NCBI GenBank assembly: GCA_000158155.1
Contig: DS999407.1
Coordinates: 443,087-507,086 of the forward strand
Direction: 5' to 3'
Origin: a gamma proteobacterium NOR5-3
GTDB taxonomy: Bacteria > Pseudomonadota > Gammaproteobacteria > Pseudomonadales > Halieaceae
DNA length: 64,000 bases
A model generated the notes under the pieces. That model was not told the DNA's origin. It saw only the letters and a list, made by a program, of their open reading frames with translations, and ran no database searches. Below, in pieces: positions 49,022 through 58,426 of this stretch; position 1 is the stretch's first letter; each line of letters starts with the position of its first letter. The position numbers and the translations under genes are program-made.

Positions 49022-50319
49022 GATGCTGCTCCCAGAGTTAGCTCCGCTGAGTCGCCGGAGTCCCGGGCAACGCTGTCGGAGGTGTGCGAGGTTTTATTGC
49101 TTTTGTTTAAAGGTGATACGCCGATGGGCGTTAATCCCGAGGGCACCGCGTCACGTATCGCCGGGGTAAATGTCTCGTCGGTGAGTGCGCCCAGAAAATC
49201 CACGAGGCGATCAAGCTCGACGTCCGTCAGATTTGGTTCCCAGATATGCCAGTGAATATGCATATCCACACCCTCGGGCACCGCATGACCACGCCCCCCG
49301 GTATAAAACGCTACAGCTTCGCGGAGCGTTCCAAAGCGCCCCGAATGCATGTAAGGCGCGGTCTTCGCAATGTTACGTAGCGTTGGTACTTTAAATCCGC
49401 CCTTCATCTTAGGTGCATTCCAGGTAGCTTCGGCACCGATGTCCAGCGGTAAGCCCTCAGGCTCCGGGGAACCGATCACCGCAACTTGCTGATTCGTAAA
49501 CAAGGGTGGTGTATGACATTCCGCACAGCGGGCGACAAAGGAACGAAAAACATTCATACCCTCAATTTCCTTGTCGCTCAGCGCCGCATGAAAGCCATGG
49601 GCATACCGGTCATAGCGGCTGTTCAAGGAGATCAGCGAGGTCTGGAAGGCCGCCAGGGACAGATACACTTGCCCCAGGCTGATCTCATCCAGCTCACCAT
49701 CAGGGAAGGCCTGGCGAAACAAACGACGATAGGTCTCATTGTCCTGAAGCGTAGCCAGCAACTGTGCCGGCGTGTTGGCCATCTCCTCGGGGGAGTACAG
49801 CGGACCCTGCGCCTGCTCTTCCAGGCTGTCGGCTCTGGCGTCCCAAAACAAATGCTTGAGAAACGCCACGTTCCAAAGCGTAGGCGAAGAGCGCTTTACG
49901 GCGTGTCCCGCCACGCCTACAGCACGGGCTCGACCATCACTAAAGCCCAGGTTCGGGTGATGACAGCTGGCACAGGAGGTGGAACCATCGCCGGACAATG
50001 CGGGATCAAAAAACAGGTAGCGACCAAGATCGATCTGCTCGGGACTAAACCCATCGCGATGCTCAGGAAGCGCCGTTTTAGTGCCGCCAACGCCTCGCCC
50101 CTGAAGTGAATCGTAGAACTGGTACATATTGCGCAGCTCACAAACACCCGCCTCGGTCTGCTCAAAGCTCGCAGGACAGCGATCGCTGAGCACAATAGGC
50201 TCGGCGAGCTCACCCGCCTCCGGCCTGAGCTCTGTAGCATCAGATATGCTGTTGGCTACCAGTAGAGCCAATCCCAGCAAACCTAGACACAGCGTGGTTG
50301 TGTAAACGCGGGCCATCAT
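49018..50319 (-). CDS. Di-haem cytochrome c peroxidase / MauG family protein
   Basis: A 433-residue periplasmic di-haem protein. Signal peptide at the N-terminus (LCLGLLGLALLVANSISDA). Two haem sites: SCASCHHPNLGFSDG (about 119-133) and RCAECHTPPLF (about 270-280), in the arrangement of CcpA/MauG proteins, with PYMHSGRFGTLREAV (about 330-344) carrying the axial Met region. These proteins reduce peroxide or use it to oxidise a partner protein. It overlaps the upstream cytochrome gene and the downstream beta-helix gene by four bases each, so the three are made together, and the beta-helix protein may be its substrate or electron partner. The C-terminal tail (about 395-433) is Ser/Thr-rich and unusual. 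Confidence 0.93.
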   Translation of the reverse strand: MMARVYTTTLCLGLLGLALLVANSISDATELRPEAGELAEPIVLSDRCPASFEQTEAGVCELRNMYQFYDSLQGRGVGGTKTALPEHRDGFSPEQIDLGRYLFFDPALSGDGSTSCASCHHPNLGFSDGRARAVGVAGHAVKRSSPTLWNVAFLKHLFWDARADSLEEQAQGPLYSPEEMANTPAQLLATLQDNETYRRLFRQAFPDGELDEISLGQVYLSLAAFQTSLISLNSRYDRYAHGFHAALSDKEIEGMNVFRSFVARCAECHTPPLFTNQQVAVIGSPEPEGLPLDIGAEATWNAPKMKGGFKVPTLRNIAKTAPYMHSGRFGTLREAVAFYTGGRGHAVPEGVDMHIHWHIWEPNLTDVELDRLVDFLGALTDETFTPAIRDAVPSGLTPIGVSPLNKSNKTSHTSDSVARDSGDSAELTLGAAS

Positions 50320-50951
50320 TGTGACAGCAGGTATCCCATAACGTCGTCGATATCTTTGTCAGTCGACAGCATCGTTGCCATCATCTGCATCTGTCGGCCG
50401 TAGCGATCATCCGGGTGGGAACCCCGAATGCCTTGGGCAAAATTACTGTACTGGCGACGCAGGTAGGCGGGGTCAAGACCTGCCAGGCGCGGCGCATTCA
50501 TACTCACATTGCCTTTTCCGCCGGGTCCGTGGCAGGCGCCGCAGGAGGCGTTGTATTGAACCTCGCCATTGCGTCTATCGTAGTCGATCGTCTTTGAATT
50601 TGCGGGAGTTGGCAGCGAAGATATATACGCCACAACATTCTCTACGGCCGCTTCGTCGGCCAGCGTGGCCGCCATGCCCTGCATCTGCTGACCGAGGGCA
50701 TCCCGGGGATCTTGGCCACGAATACCGGCCTTGAAATACTGTAGTTGCCGCACGAGGTAGGCAGAATCCTGCCCAGCCAGAGCCGGGGCGTTCATAGCCG
50801 CGATACCGCCCGCGTCAACGGCATGACAAGCTGCGCAGGTTCCGTAGAGCGCCTTGCCGCGCTGTGCATCCGCGGCATGAATGCCGGTGCTGACGCTACT
50901 CAGGGTCAAGAGGACCGCCAGCAACGACAAAGTCTGTCTTTTTATTATCAT
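50316..50951 (-). CDS. Di-haem cytochrome c4-like protein
   Basis: A 211-residue periplasmic cytochrome. Signal peptide about 1-26 (ending IHAADA). Two cytochrome c domains in tandem: GTCAACHAVDAGG (about 38) with the Met region QQMQGMAATL, and ASCGACHGPGGKGN (about 135) with RQMQMMATML. The size, the tandem domains and the repeated PxLAGQD / PRLAGLD segments identify the c4 group, electron carriers to terminal oxidases. Promoter end of a three-gene operon with a MauG-like peroxidase and a beta-helix cytochrome; it could be their electron donor. Confidence 0.93.
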   Translation of the reverse strand: MIIKRQTLSLLAVLLTLSSVSTGIHAADAQRGKALYGTCAACHAVDAGGIAAMNAPALAGQDSAYLVRQLQYFKAGIRGQDPRDALGQQMQGMAATLADEAAVENVVAYISSLPTPANSKTIDYDRRNGEVQYNASCGACHGPGGKGNVSMNAPRLAGLDPAYLRRQYSNFAQGIRGSHPDDRYGRQMQMMATMLSTDKDIDDVMGYLLSQ

Positions 50952-51037
50952 AGCGTCTCTGTGCCCCGGGCAATCGCGGACCTGATATCCAATATGCGAC
51001 TGATTATTCGCTTTTTTTGGCGCGAATCTGCCTGATT

Positions 51038-51967
51038 TTAAAAATTCGTCAGCTTTTTTTGCAAATCCAGCGCAAAAATCATGAGAAACACGGCTTTTTT
51101 ACCCCGCACACCGCTCTGCTCGAAACTCCGATGTCCCAGGGCCCCGTTGATAGCCTGCCGCAAGCGGTACTCGGGAACCGTCAACTGCGCCGCCAACTGG
51201 CCGATACTTAAACCCATTTCCCGCCAGGGCTTCTCATCCTCCATGTACCGCTGTAGTGCGGCCACCAGATCCGGATCAGCTGCGGGATTTAATGCATGAC
51301 CAGCTGGAGATGGATTGGCCGGGGAAGCCTGTGCGGCACCAGCGCCAAACAACAGGCCATCCCGATAGGTGAGCAGAGCCACATTAACCGCCAGCAATAA
51401 TACGGCCGGAGGCAGATATTCAAGCACCGACAGCCAGCCTGCCCCGGGAAACAGCACCTCGCGCGTAAGAATCAAGATAAACAGGTAGCCGCCGTTGCAG
51501 CCGACAAACCAAAGACGTAAACGACGTCGGCTTTCCACCAGGTCAGTACGCCAATGGCGCACCACCACCCAAAGCATTAAGCCCAGCATGAGGAATTCGA
51601 GCGCCTGAGGCAGCTGCATAAACAGCATTTGCGAGCCAGGAAAGTCCATCAGCAGGCCTAAAAGCGGCATAAACACAGTGAACTTTACAAGGCCTACCTG
51701 CCACGCTCGTAACTGGAATCGGTCGTCAAAGATACTGGCGCTGAGCAGCCAGAACACACCCGGGGCAGCCGTTTGCACCGTGGTAGCCAAAAGAGACAGA
51801 GGCGTGCCCTGCAATACAGGCAGAAGAAAGTATCCCATCAGGGAGAGCAGAAACAGGCCGAAGAGTTTTTCGCGCAGGCCCCGGTGGGGCAGGCGCATCA
51901 GCAACAGCAGGCTTAGCAATACCTGGGAGAGGCTAAAACCAATGGCCGCAATGAGTAGGTCTGACAT
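51038..51967 (-). CDS. Membrane-bound AraC-type regulator with truncated DNA-binding domain
   Basis: A 309-residue protein. About seven hydrophobic segments occupy residues 1-205 (LLIAAIGFSLSQVLLSLLLL; LLSLMGYFLLPVLQG; and so on), the 7TM sensor module found before AraC domains in this group of bacteria. A Pro/Ala linker follows, then an AraC-type start: LVAALQRYMEDEKPWREMG and the first helix-turn-helix LSIGQLAAQLTVPEYRLRQAIN (key residues IGQLAAQL..PEYRLRQ). After LGHRSF the sequence turns into a basic tail (SGVRGKKAVFLMIF) and stops, without the second helix-turn-helix. No continuation is seen in another frame. DNA binding may be weak or lost; the gene could be decaying. Confidence 0.83.
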   Translation of the reverse strand: MSDLLIAAIGFSLSQVLLSLLLLMRLPHRGLREKLFGLFLLSLMGYFLLPVLQGTPLSLLATTVQTAAPGVFWLLSASIFDDRFQLRAWQVGLVKFTVFMPLLGLLMDFPGSQMLFMQLPQALEFLMLGLMLWVVVRHWRTDLVESRRRLRLWFVGCNGGYLFILILTREVLFPGAGWLSVLEYLPPAVLLLAVNVALLTYRDGLLFGAGAAQASPANPSPAGHALNPAADPDLVAALQRYMEDEKPWREMGLSIGQLAAQLTVPEYRLRQAINGALGHRSFEQSGVRGKKAVFLMIFALDLQKKLTNF

Positions 51968-52033
51968 GGGCTTCCCGCAATCGTGCTCGCATCATAGCAA
52001 GTACCGCAGGTAGGCACCCTGGCAAACCCCGGG

Positions 52034-52231
52034 TCAGTCGCTGTTCTTGTATTCGAACTCTGACTCTTTCCCCTGCGCGGCGTACCACTCCTCCCACTCC
52101 CAGGGTGTAAGCGTGCGCGGAGTCTCTCCAGACAAAGCCCGTCGCAGAGCCTTGGCCTGCAATGAGTTGTCCGTGGGCCGGGAATGATCGCCCAGTACTT
52201 CTTCGATGATCTGTTGCGTGCGCGTTTTTAT
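52034..52231 (-). CDS. Possible 65-codon gene with ATA start
   Basis: The gap 51968-52423 holds an open frame on the minus strand that ends at 52034. It encodes a hydrophilic protein with a sensible make-up: KTRTQQIIEEVLGDHSRPTD, NSLQAKALRRALSGE, TPRTLTPWEWEEWYAAQGKE. AAGGAG (complement of 52239-52244) stands exactly seven bases before an ATA codon (52229-52231), where a start would be expected; no ATG, GTG or TTG fits. ATA starts are very rare, so this may be a mutated ATG, an ATA-start gene or chance. I do not recognise the protein. Confidence 0.4.
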   Translation of the reverse strand: MKTRTQQIIEEVLGDHSRPTDNSLQAKALRRALSGETPRTLTPWEWEEWYAAQGKESEFEYKNSD

Positions 52232-52423
52232 GGCTGTCTCCTTGAACGTTGTCGTATCAACGCTGCCACCCCTGCGCGGTGACGGTCGGAAGTATTACGG
52301 GCGGCTTGAACAGCTAGATTGTTAATCAAGACGACAGAATCGTGACAAATGCGAATGAGCGCACCGACTCGGACGAACCGGCCGACGTCACACCAGCAAT
52401 CTGTTTATCGCCTTGTCCAACCC

Positions 52424-55400
52424 TCAGCGCTCAATGACGTAGTTCACATCGCCGCCACTGGTTTCTGTAGTTGACTCGGTGGACAGGCTCCAGCTTTTGC
52501 TGAGACTGTAGTCGAGCTTTATGGTCGAGATCGAGTCAAACAGGCCAATGCCATAGCTCACAAACAAATCTGGCGACAGGTATTTACCAATAACCAGCGC
52601 CGCCTGGTTGACGTCACTCGCAGCCCCCGCCTCGCCGGAGCCCGTCTCAAAACCGATACTGTCGACGCCCAGGTTGTCTCCGAATCTGTCAGCCAGGTAA
52701 TTACCTCCCTTAATTCCAAGCATCGTGGCCGCCTGCGCCAACATATCTCCCTGCCCTTCGGAGCTCCCGGCGAGAGGGCGTCCCAACACCAACCATGACA
52801 ATGCCTCGGTCTGACTCATGGCAGGCTCGGAAAACAGAGAGAACTCCGGTTCCTCTACCGCGCCGCGCACTCGGACGCCCACGAGAATGCCGTTGGCCGG
52901 GCGACGCACGGCGCGCACCTGGATACCGGGCTGATCAACAGGCCCTCCCACAAACAGAACGTTGCCCTCTTCAATCACCAAACCCTGCCCATAGGCCCGG
53001 TACTCACCATCCACAATATTCAGCTCACCGGTGCCCAGGGTCGGACGATTTGGAGCCTGCTCTACCAACAGACTGCCCGTAAGACGCCCCATAAACCCAA
53101 AGCCATCCACACTCACCGCATCCCCGAGGCTCACGCGAACCTTCGCTTCGACACCGGGACCGGCCACTGGCGCTCCCGCTGAATCCCCCCTGATAATAAT
53201 CTGGTCACTGGACACCGATACCGCTGAGGAAGGCAGCTTGCGCGGCGTAATATCAGCGCGAGGCACCCCGACCTCACCCGTGATGCGCGTGCCTGAGGGT
53301 CGCATCACAATATCCAAGTCAGGCGACACAAAGACCCGGGCATCCGGCGTATCGAACACCTGAAACGCATCACCCTTAATATTGATGTCCGCCTCAGCTC
53401 CCTGGGAAGCAAGCTGCGCACTCCCCGCAAGAGCGATGGTGCCGTTACCAGACCGGGCCTCCCCACTGAACTGTAGAGCCTGTGGGCCGGTAGTGTGAGC
53501 ATCGACATTAATCGCTGAGATGTGAAGTCCCGGCGTGGCCAGCTGCACAACCCCATCACGCAACTCAATCCTGCCCTGGGTTTGCAACGCGTTGATAGAG
53601 CCGTCGAGTTTGAGCTGCCCGCGAAGAACCCCCGCAACATACTGCAGCTCTGGCGACAGTGTGGTCAGCAGTTCCATATCCGGGACATTGAAGTCCAGGA
53701 CCCCGCGCAACGGTCGGTCAGCAAAAGAGGCGTCATCCGCAGGCATATCTATTTGCCCCTTAAGGCCGCCGGCATCTGTGAAAGGCGCAGCGAGACTGGC
53801 GTGCAAGCCATCCCTGTTCTGACGTACCGTGATTTGCGCAGGATCCAATGCAAGAAGCTGCACCGGTTCGGCCGACCGGTTATCGCCGGGCAAGCGGTGC
53901 AGACTGACATCTTCAGTGTCGAGCTGCGCCTGAAGCTCCACCTCTTTACCCGTCGGCTGTCTGAGAGAAACGCTGGCCCGCAGAAGCCCCTGAAGATCCA
54001 GATCCACCGGCAACAGGGGCTGCAGGTACGCCAGGACGAAACTTTGAAGATCCACCGTCGCAGCAAGCTTCTGCGGATCGCGCTCCGCCGCCAGACACAG
54101 GCGGGAATCTCCGCTAGCCCAGCAACCCTCACCCAATCGCTGCTCATCGGCATTGACTGATAACGCGTGGGGATCACTCAGTTTCCAGGCATCCAGCTCC
54201 GGGTATTGCACGCTGCCCTTGCGCAACTGCCCAAGCCACACGCTATCCTGAAAGTTTCCGTTCAGTCGCAAGTCAGCGCTGCCCACGGATGTCGCGGTAG
54301 TCAGCGCCAGCTCATGGGATTCGCGAGTTCCACTGCCCGTCAGCTCCAATTCATCGAGCGTAACTTCTCCTGCTTTCCCCTGCTTGAGAGACAGCAGCAC
54401 TGACGAGGGTGTCGACCGCTCCAGATCAACGTTTGCCTCCAGAGACAGGCGTTCGAGCGAATACTGCGCGTAACCAAGCCCCGCCCCCTGGATCGATGCT
54501 CGCAAGGTTGGCAACGCTGGCTTACCCCCGATATGCCCGTCACCCTGAATGGAGCCCTCGGCCCGGGGTAACAAATCGGTGAGGCTGGCACTGCTGAGCG
54601 CCCAATCCAGATCAATGCTGTCTCCGACCTGACCACCAGCGCTGAGCACGGTATCGCCGGATGTCAGCCGAAACGTCTGCAGATCAAAGCGACCGTTATC
54701 AAGCTCCCCGTTGAGTTGTACATCGACGGGCAACTCGCGCAGCGACCCCGCCACTTTTGCTGTCTCTATGCGGGCAAAAGCGATGCCGTCGTGACTGCCA
54801 CCGCTTGCCTTCAATTCAACGCGCAGATTCCCCGGCAACTCGGCGGCAAGCGCAGCGGGATTAATTCCCGCACCGCTTAACTCAATGGATCCCTCCAGGG
54901 TCGGCGCCCAGCGGATTCGGCCTGAACCGTCGAGAACGCCATCGAGCAGGGCAATGTGCAGGCGCGACAGATCGAATGATTCGCCATCCCCCTGGCCTTC
55001 CAGCACCAACGATCCACCGGTCTGTCCCGGCACTCGCAGCTCGGAGTCCGCGCGCAGGACATAGTCCTCAACGCTTCCACGAAGACTTCCAGCCCCCTTG
55101 CCCGTGATGATCTGCGCTTCGCCGACAAGTGGCCAACGCAATGCCTGCCACTGGCTATGCAGCGCCATTTGCGGCTTCGCGCCACCTAAATCAACTTCGC
55201 CGTCCGCGGCCAGAAGCATTGCGTCATCACCAATGAGCAACAGCTCAGTGATCGCCAGCACCTGCTCACTGAACCCGCCGGAAGCGCGGAGTGAAAACGG
55301 TCCTGTGTCTGACGACTGCGCCTGCATATCCGCCTCAAAGCTGATGGCATCGGCATTACCCCCTCCCGTGATATCACCGGCAAGCACAAGATCTGGCAGA

Positions 55401-56212
55401 GTCTCAGCAATTTCAGAAAGACGCAGCTTAGCGATACGGGTATTTACCCCAAAGCTCAGCCCATCGGCCACATTCCTCAAGGTTGCGGATTGTTCAAGCG
55501 CATAGGGAGCGTCGACACGATGCTCGATCTTTAACTCTGAAAGGTCACCGACGACAGACAAGCTGCCGCGCGCCGCGGCCAGCTCCGGCGGCTGAGCAGT
55601 CCATTCAATCTCAGCTTTGGTATCAAAGTCATCGCGGGTTGTGGACTCGGAGTTGCCGCGCACACTGAACAGCGGCCCCTGAATCCAAAGCTCATCGATC
55701 AGCAGACGCTGATCTACGAGGCTTGCTGCCAGCTCACCGCCGTTGATCTCAAAAGGCTCAGCATCGGGCGCCGAGCGAAACGTAAAGTCCTGGATAGCAA
55801 TGTTCTCAAGCACAAGATCAATGGGGAGATCGATACTCCCCGGGAGCTCAAAGGCCTCAGCGTCCTCCTCTACCGGGCTCGGTTTAAGCTGCGTGAACTG
55901 CAGCCCCGCCACCCGCAACTTTTCCAATCGAAAAGTCCCGGAAACAAGCCGTGTCGGCAGCCAATCCAGCTCCACAGAATCCACAACGAGATCCCGGTAC
56001 TCATCCGCATAACGCAGCTCGCGAATACTCAACGGACCTGCCAGCCTGCCCTGCAAAGAGGAGACTGTCAGTCCGGGCAGCGCGTGACTGGCCAGGTTCC
56101 ACAAAGCACGGGTTCCGGTAGCCGTTCCCACGCCCCAGGCCAGAACCAACAACAGAAGTAGCAGCAGCGCAACGGCGGCAAGCGCCAACCAGGCAGGGAG
56201 ACGGCGGATCAT
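52424..56212 (-). CDS. tamB: TamB, translocation and assembly module inner-membrane protein
   Basis: A 1262-residue protein with an N-terminal anchor (WLALAAVALLLLLLLVLAWGV) and a very long run of beta-strand repeats in the AsmA/TamB style (GSIELSGAGINPAALAAELP and many similar). The C-terminal DUF490 domain is clear: SLFSEPAMSQTEALSWLVLG (key residues SEPAMSQTEALSWLVLGRPL), LAQAATMLGIKGG, and the end YLSPDLFVSYGIGLFDSIST. TamB spans the periplasm and, with TamA, delivers outer-membrane proteins or phospholipids. Its ATG overlaps the tamA stop (ATGA). The length is near the family norm. Confidence 0.96.
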   Translation of the reverse strand: MIRRLPAWLALAAVALLLLLLLVLAWGVGTATGTRALWNLASHALPGLTVSSLQGRLAGPLSIRELRYADEYRDLVVDSVELDWLPTRLVSGTFRLEKLRVAGLQFTQLKPSPVEEDAEAFELPGSIDLPIDLVLENIAIQDFTFRSAPDAEPFEINGGELAASLVDQRLLIDELWIQGPLFSVRGNSESTTRDDFDTKAEIEWTAQPPELAAARGSLSVVGDLSELKIEHRVDAPYALEQSATLRNVADGLSFGVNTRIAKLRLSEIAETLPDLVLAGDITGGGNADAISFEADMQAQSSDTGPFSLRASGGFSEQVLAITELLLIGDDAMLLAADGEVDLGGAKPQMALHSQWQALRWPLVGEAQIITGKGAGSLRGSVEDYVLRADSELRVPGQTGGSLVLEGQGDGESFDLSRLHIALLDGVLDGSGRIRWAPTLEGSIELSGAGINPAALAAELPGNLRVELKASGGSHDGIAFARIETAKVAGSLRELPVDVQLNGELDNGRFDLQTFRLTSGDTVLSAGGQVGDSIDLDWALSSASLTDLLPRAEGSIQGDGHIGGKPALPTLRASIQGAGLGYAQYSLERLSLEANVDLERSTPSSVLLSLKQGKAGEVTLDELELTGSGTRESHELALTTATSVGSADLRLNGNFQDSVWLGQLRKGSVQYPELDAWKLSDPHALSVNADEQRLGEGCWASGDSRLCLAAERDPQKLAATVDLQSFVLAYLQPLLPVDLDLQGLLRASVSLRQPTGKEVELQAQLDTEDVSLHRLPGDNRSAEPVQLLALDPAQITVRQNRDGLHASLAAPFTDAGGLKGQIDMPADDASFADRPLRGVLDFNVPDMELLTTLSPELQYVAGVLRGQLKLDGSINALQTQGRIELRDGVVQLATPGLHISAINVDAHTTGPQALQFSGEARSGNGTIALAGSAQLASQGAEADINIKGDAFQVFDTPDARVFVSPDLDIVMRPSGTRITGEVGVPRADITPRKLPSSAVSVSSDQIIIRGDSAGAPVAGPGVEAKVRVSLGDAVSVDGFGFMGRLTGSLLVEQAPNRPTLGTGELNIVDGEYRAYGQGLVIEEGNVLFVGGPVDQPGIQVRAVRRPANGILVGVRVRGAVEEPEFSLFSEPAMSQTEALSWLVLGRPLAGSSEGQGDMLAQAATMLGIKGGNYLADRFGDNLGVDSIGFETGSGEAGAASDVNQAALVIGKYLSPDLFVSYGIGLFDSISTIKLDYSLSKSWSLSTESTTETSGGDVNYVIER

Positions 56213-58041
56213 TGCAGGTCCGGACCCAGACTGATGTGAAACGCAAAGGACGAATCGGGATCGTCAAAAGGATGCGCAAAGTCTAATCGGATCATTCCAA
56301 TGGGCGTTCGGTAGCGCAGCCCGATGCCCGCGCCGATCTTCGGATCGATACTGGCGGTATCCGACGCGTTTCCCGCATCGACGAACGCTGCAACACCAAA
56401 GTTACCGTAAACCAGATAGTCCGCCTCGATGCTGGCAACGCCCAGATAGCGCCCGCCCACGCGGTTGCCTTGCTCATCCAGGGGGCTCAGCTCTTCAAAG
56501 CCATAGCCCCGGACGGTCTGTGCGCCGCCGGTAAAAAATCGTTCCGACGGGGGCAACAGATCAAAATTATCCGTCTCGGTAACGCCGTACTCGCCACGAA
56601 CCAATACCCGCGATTGCTCACCCGGCGACCATACTGCCCGCGCAGTAAACAGAGCCTGAGCATAAGAGGTGTCGGCCAACACTCCCTCAGCTGCGCCACT
56701 CAATCGCGCGGAGAATGCGTAGCCGTTGCGGGTAAAGAGCACATCGTCGGCCTCGATCCGTCGATACTCAATACTCGGGATCAGGAGCGTTGACTGCTCC
56801 TCCGGGTTATCTCCAAAGTTCCAGGTTTCGTGCTGATAACGCAGCGACAATCGCCTGCGCCCACCCCAGCGATTCTGATTGAGCGCACCGCCGAGGGAGT
56901 AACGTTTCGAATCAACGTCGTTGAGCTTGCGCTGATCAAGATCCCCGGTAAAAGCCAGATGCTCGCTGCGCACATCTCCCAAAGGAATGGTGTACCGGGC
57001 AACAGCCGACTGCTGAATCTGTGACAGGCGAATATCAGACTGTAAACGATGCCCCTGCTCGTTGATTCGGCGCCAGAGCACGCCCACACGACCACGCACG
57101 CCCGTGTCTGTGCCATAGCCCAGGCTCGATTCGTAGCGCCTTGGTTTGGCCGGCGAGGTGTCGACCTGCACCGGCACCTGCCCATTGATAGCGTCTTCGC
57201 GTCGAATACTCACCTCGGTTGAAGTGAAATAGTCGCTATCGCTCAGTGCTAACTGAAGATCGATAAGGCGGCGGGGGTTGAACGCTTCACCCGCACTAAT
57301 CCCCACAAACTTGTCGATGAACGTTTGCGAGAGAATCGTTTGCTCTACGCGGATCTCGCCGAAGTACAGCTGCGGTCCGGTATCAAAACGCAGGTTGAGA
57401 TCAGCAAGCTGATCCTCGGGATACACCTCGATCTTGCTGGTCTCGAAACGCCCATCAAGGTATCCCAGGCCATAGGCAGCATTTTGTAGCGCTGTCTTTA
57501 AAGCGTCATAAGCCTGATGCCGCAGAACATCACCGGGGTTTATGCCCGCATCGTCAATGAGCGCCTGCAGCTGCTCGCTGTCCTTACCCGCGCCCTGAAG
57601 GGAAATATTCACCTCGCGAAGACGCGTTGCCGGACCGGGATCAATAATGTATCTCGCGAGCCAGCGGGTCTCCCCGGAGCTATCCTGAGAGCCCCCATCC
57701 CGGTGCGTAAGACTGGCATCGACCGATGCCGCGTAATAACCGAATGGCTGCAGCGCTGTATCAATTTCCTTGCGAGAACCGCGATAGAGTCGGTTGACAT
57801 CGGCATCACTCAGCGAAGGCTCATCTTTTTCGCGCTTGCGCTCACTCTCCCGAATGATGCTCAGATAAGCATTCACATTGGCGAGCAATTCGTCGCCGAG
57901 GCCTTCGATCTCTACTTTGACGGATGCTGCGTGAACGCCGATGCTACCGAGCAGCAGCGCGATACCAAGTATCGCGCCGTGGAAAACCTGGCCCAGCCGG
58001 GAAAAACACCTGTTTGCCTGTATCAGGCACAGAAACTTCAA
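56209..58041 (-). CDS. tamA: TamA, outer-membrane assembly factor (BamA family)
   Basis: A 610-residue Omp85 protein. The first about 38 residues are a signal sequence (ILGIALLLGSIGVHAAS). Three POTRA domains (about 40-265) include VKVEIEGLGDELLANVNAYL and YGLGYLDGRFE. The 16-strand barrel (about 285-610) carries RFFTGGAQTVRGYGFEELSP, the L6 loop VRGY signature of the family, and ends in an aromatic-rich strand (FAFHISLGPDLQ). TamA inserts selected outer-membrane proteins with TamB. The start is TTG at 58041, for which I see no good ribosome site, so it is uncertain. Operon with tamB. Confidence 0.95.
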   Translation of the reverse strand: MKFLCLIQANRCFSRLGQVFHGAILGIALLLGSIGVHAASVKVEIEGLGDELLANVNAYLSIIRESERKREKDEPSLSDADVNRLYRGSRKEIDTALQPFGYYAASVDASLTHRDGGSQDSSGETRWLARYIIDPGPATRLREVNISLQGAGKDSEQLQALIDDAGINPGDVLRHQAYDALKTALQNAAYGLGYLDGRFETSKIEVYPEDQLADLNLRFDTGPQLYFGEIRVEQTILSQTFIDKFVGISAGEAFNPRRLIDLQLALSDSDYFTSTEVSIRREDAINGQVPVQVDTSPAKPRRYESSLGYGTDTGVRGRVGVLWRRINEQGHRLQSDIRLSQIQQSAVARYTIPLGDVRSEHLAFTGDLDQRKLNDVDSKRYSLGGALNQNRWGGRRRLSLRYQHETWNFGDNPEEQSTLLIPSIEYRRIEADDVLFTRNGYAFSARLSGAAEGVLADTSYAQALFTARAVWSPGEQSRVLVRGEYGVTETDNFDLLPPSERFFTGGAQTVRGYGFEELSPLDEQGNRVGGRYLGVASIEADYLVYGNFGVAAFVDAGNASDTASIDPKIGAGIGLRYRTPIGMIRLDFAHPFDDPDSSFAFHISLGPDLQ

Positions 58042-58426
58042 GCCGTCAGCGCCTACAGTCCGGTAATAGCGAGCTGGAGTGGGCGTAAAAGGGTGAGTGA
58101 GCAGGCAGCAGCGCTACGCTGGGGGTCATGTAAGGCCTGGGCTTCGATACCCGTCGTATCGTCGCTTTTGGACTGTCGCAGAGTGATCAAGGACATTCTT
58201 CAGAGGTCGCTGGTGGCTGACAAGTGTAGAGGGTGGAGGTAAGGATCGAAAGTGCAACGAGGAGACCGCTCCACAGTCGCTGCTACATCGAGATATTTGA
58301 CCATGGGAGCGGCTGGAAGTTGCGTGCGCATACTATTCAGATGCGACGGCGCACACTCGCCCCTAGCCCGGGTTCGACCTCGGTGATCAGTTAATCGACG
58401 TCAAGCATCGCCTTTTCACACGCGAA
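58042..58426. other. 385-base gap with no recognised feature
   Basis: Both flanking genes are on the minus strand. I see no conserved open frame, hairpin with T-run or repeat here; the gap should contain the tamA promoter. A long plus-strand frame through its left part lies mostly opposite tamA and is not credible. Confidence 0.5.

Noticed and set aside
47942-49255. Plus-strand open frame of 437 codons opposite the beta-helix cytochrome
   Set aside because: The minus-strand protein has clear beta-helix repeats and CAGCH; the plus frame has no family features and crosses two gene ends.
57517-58242. Plus-strand frame of 241 codons over the tamA start
   Set aside because: Most of it is antisense to the POTRA region of tamA, without ribosome site or domain.
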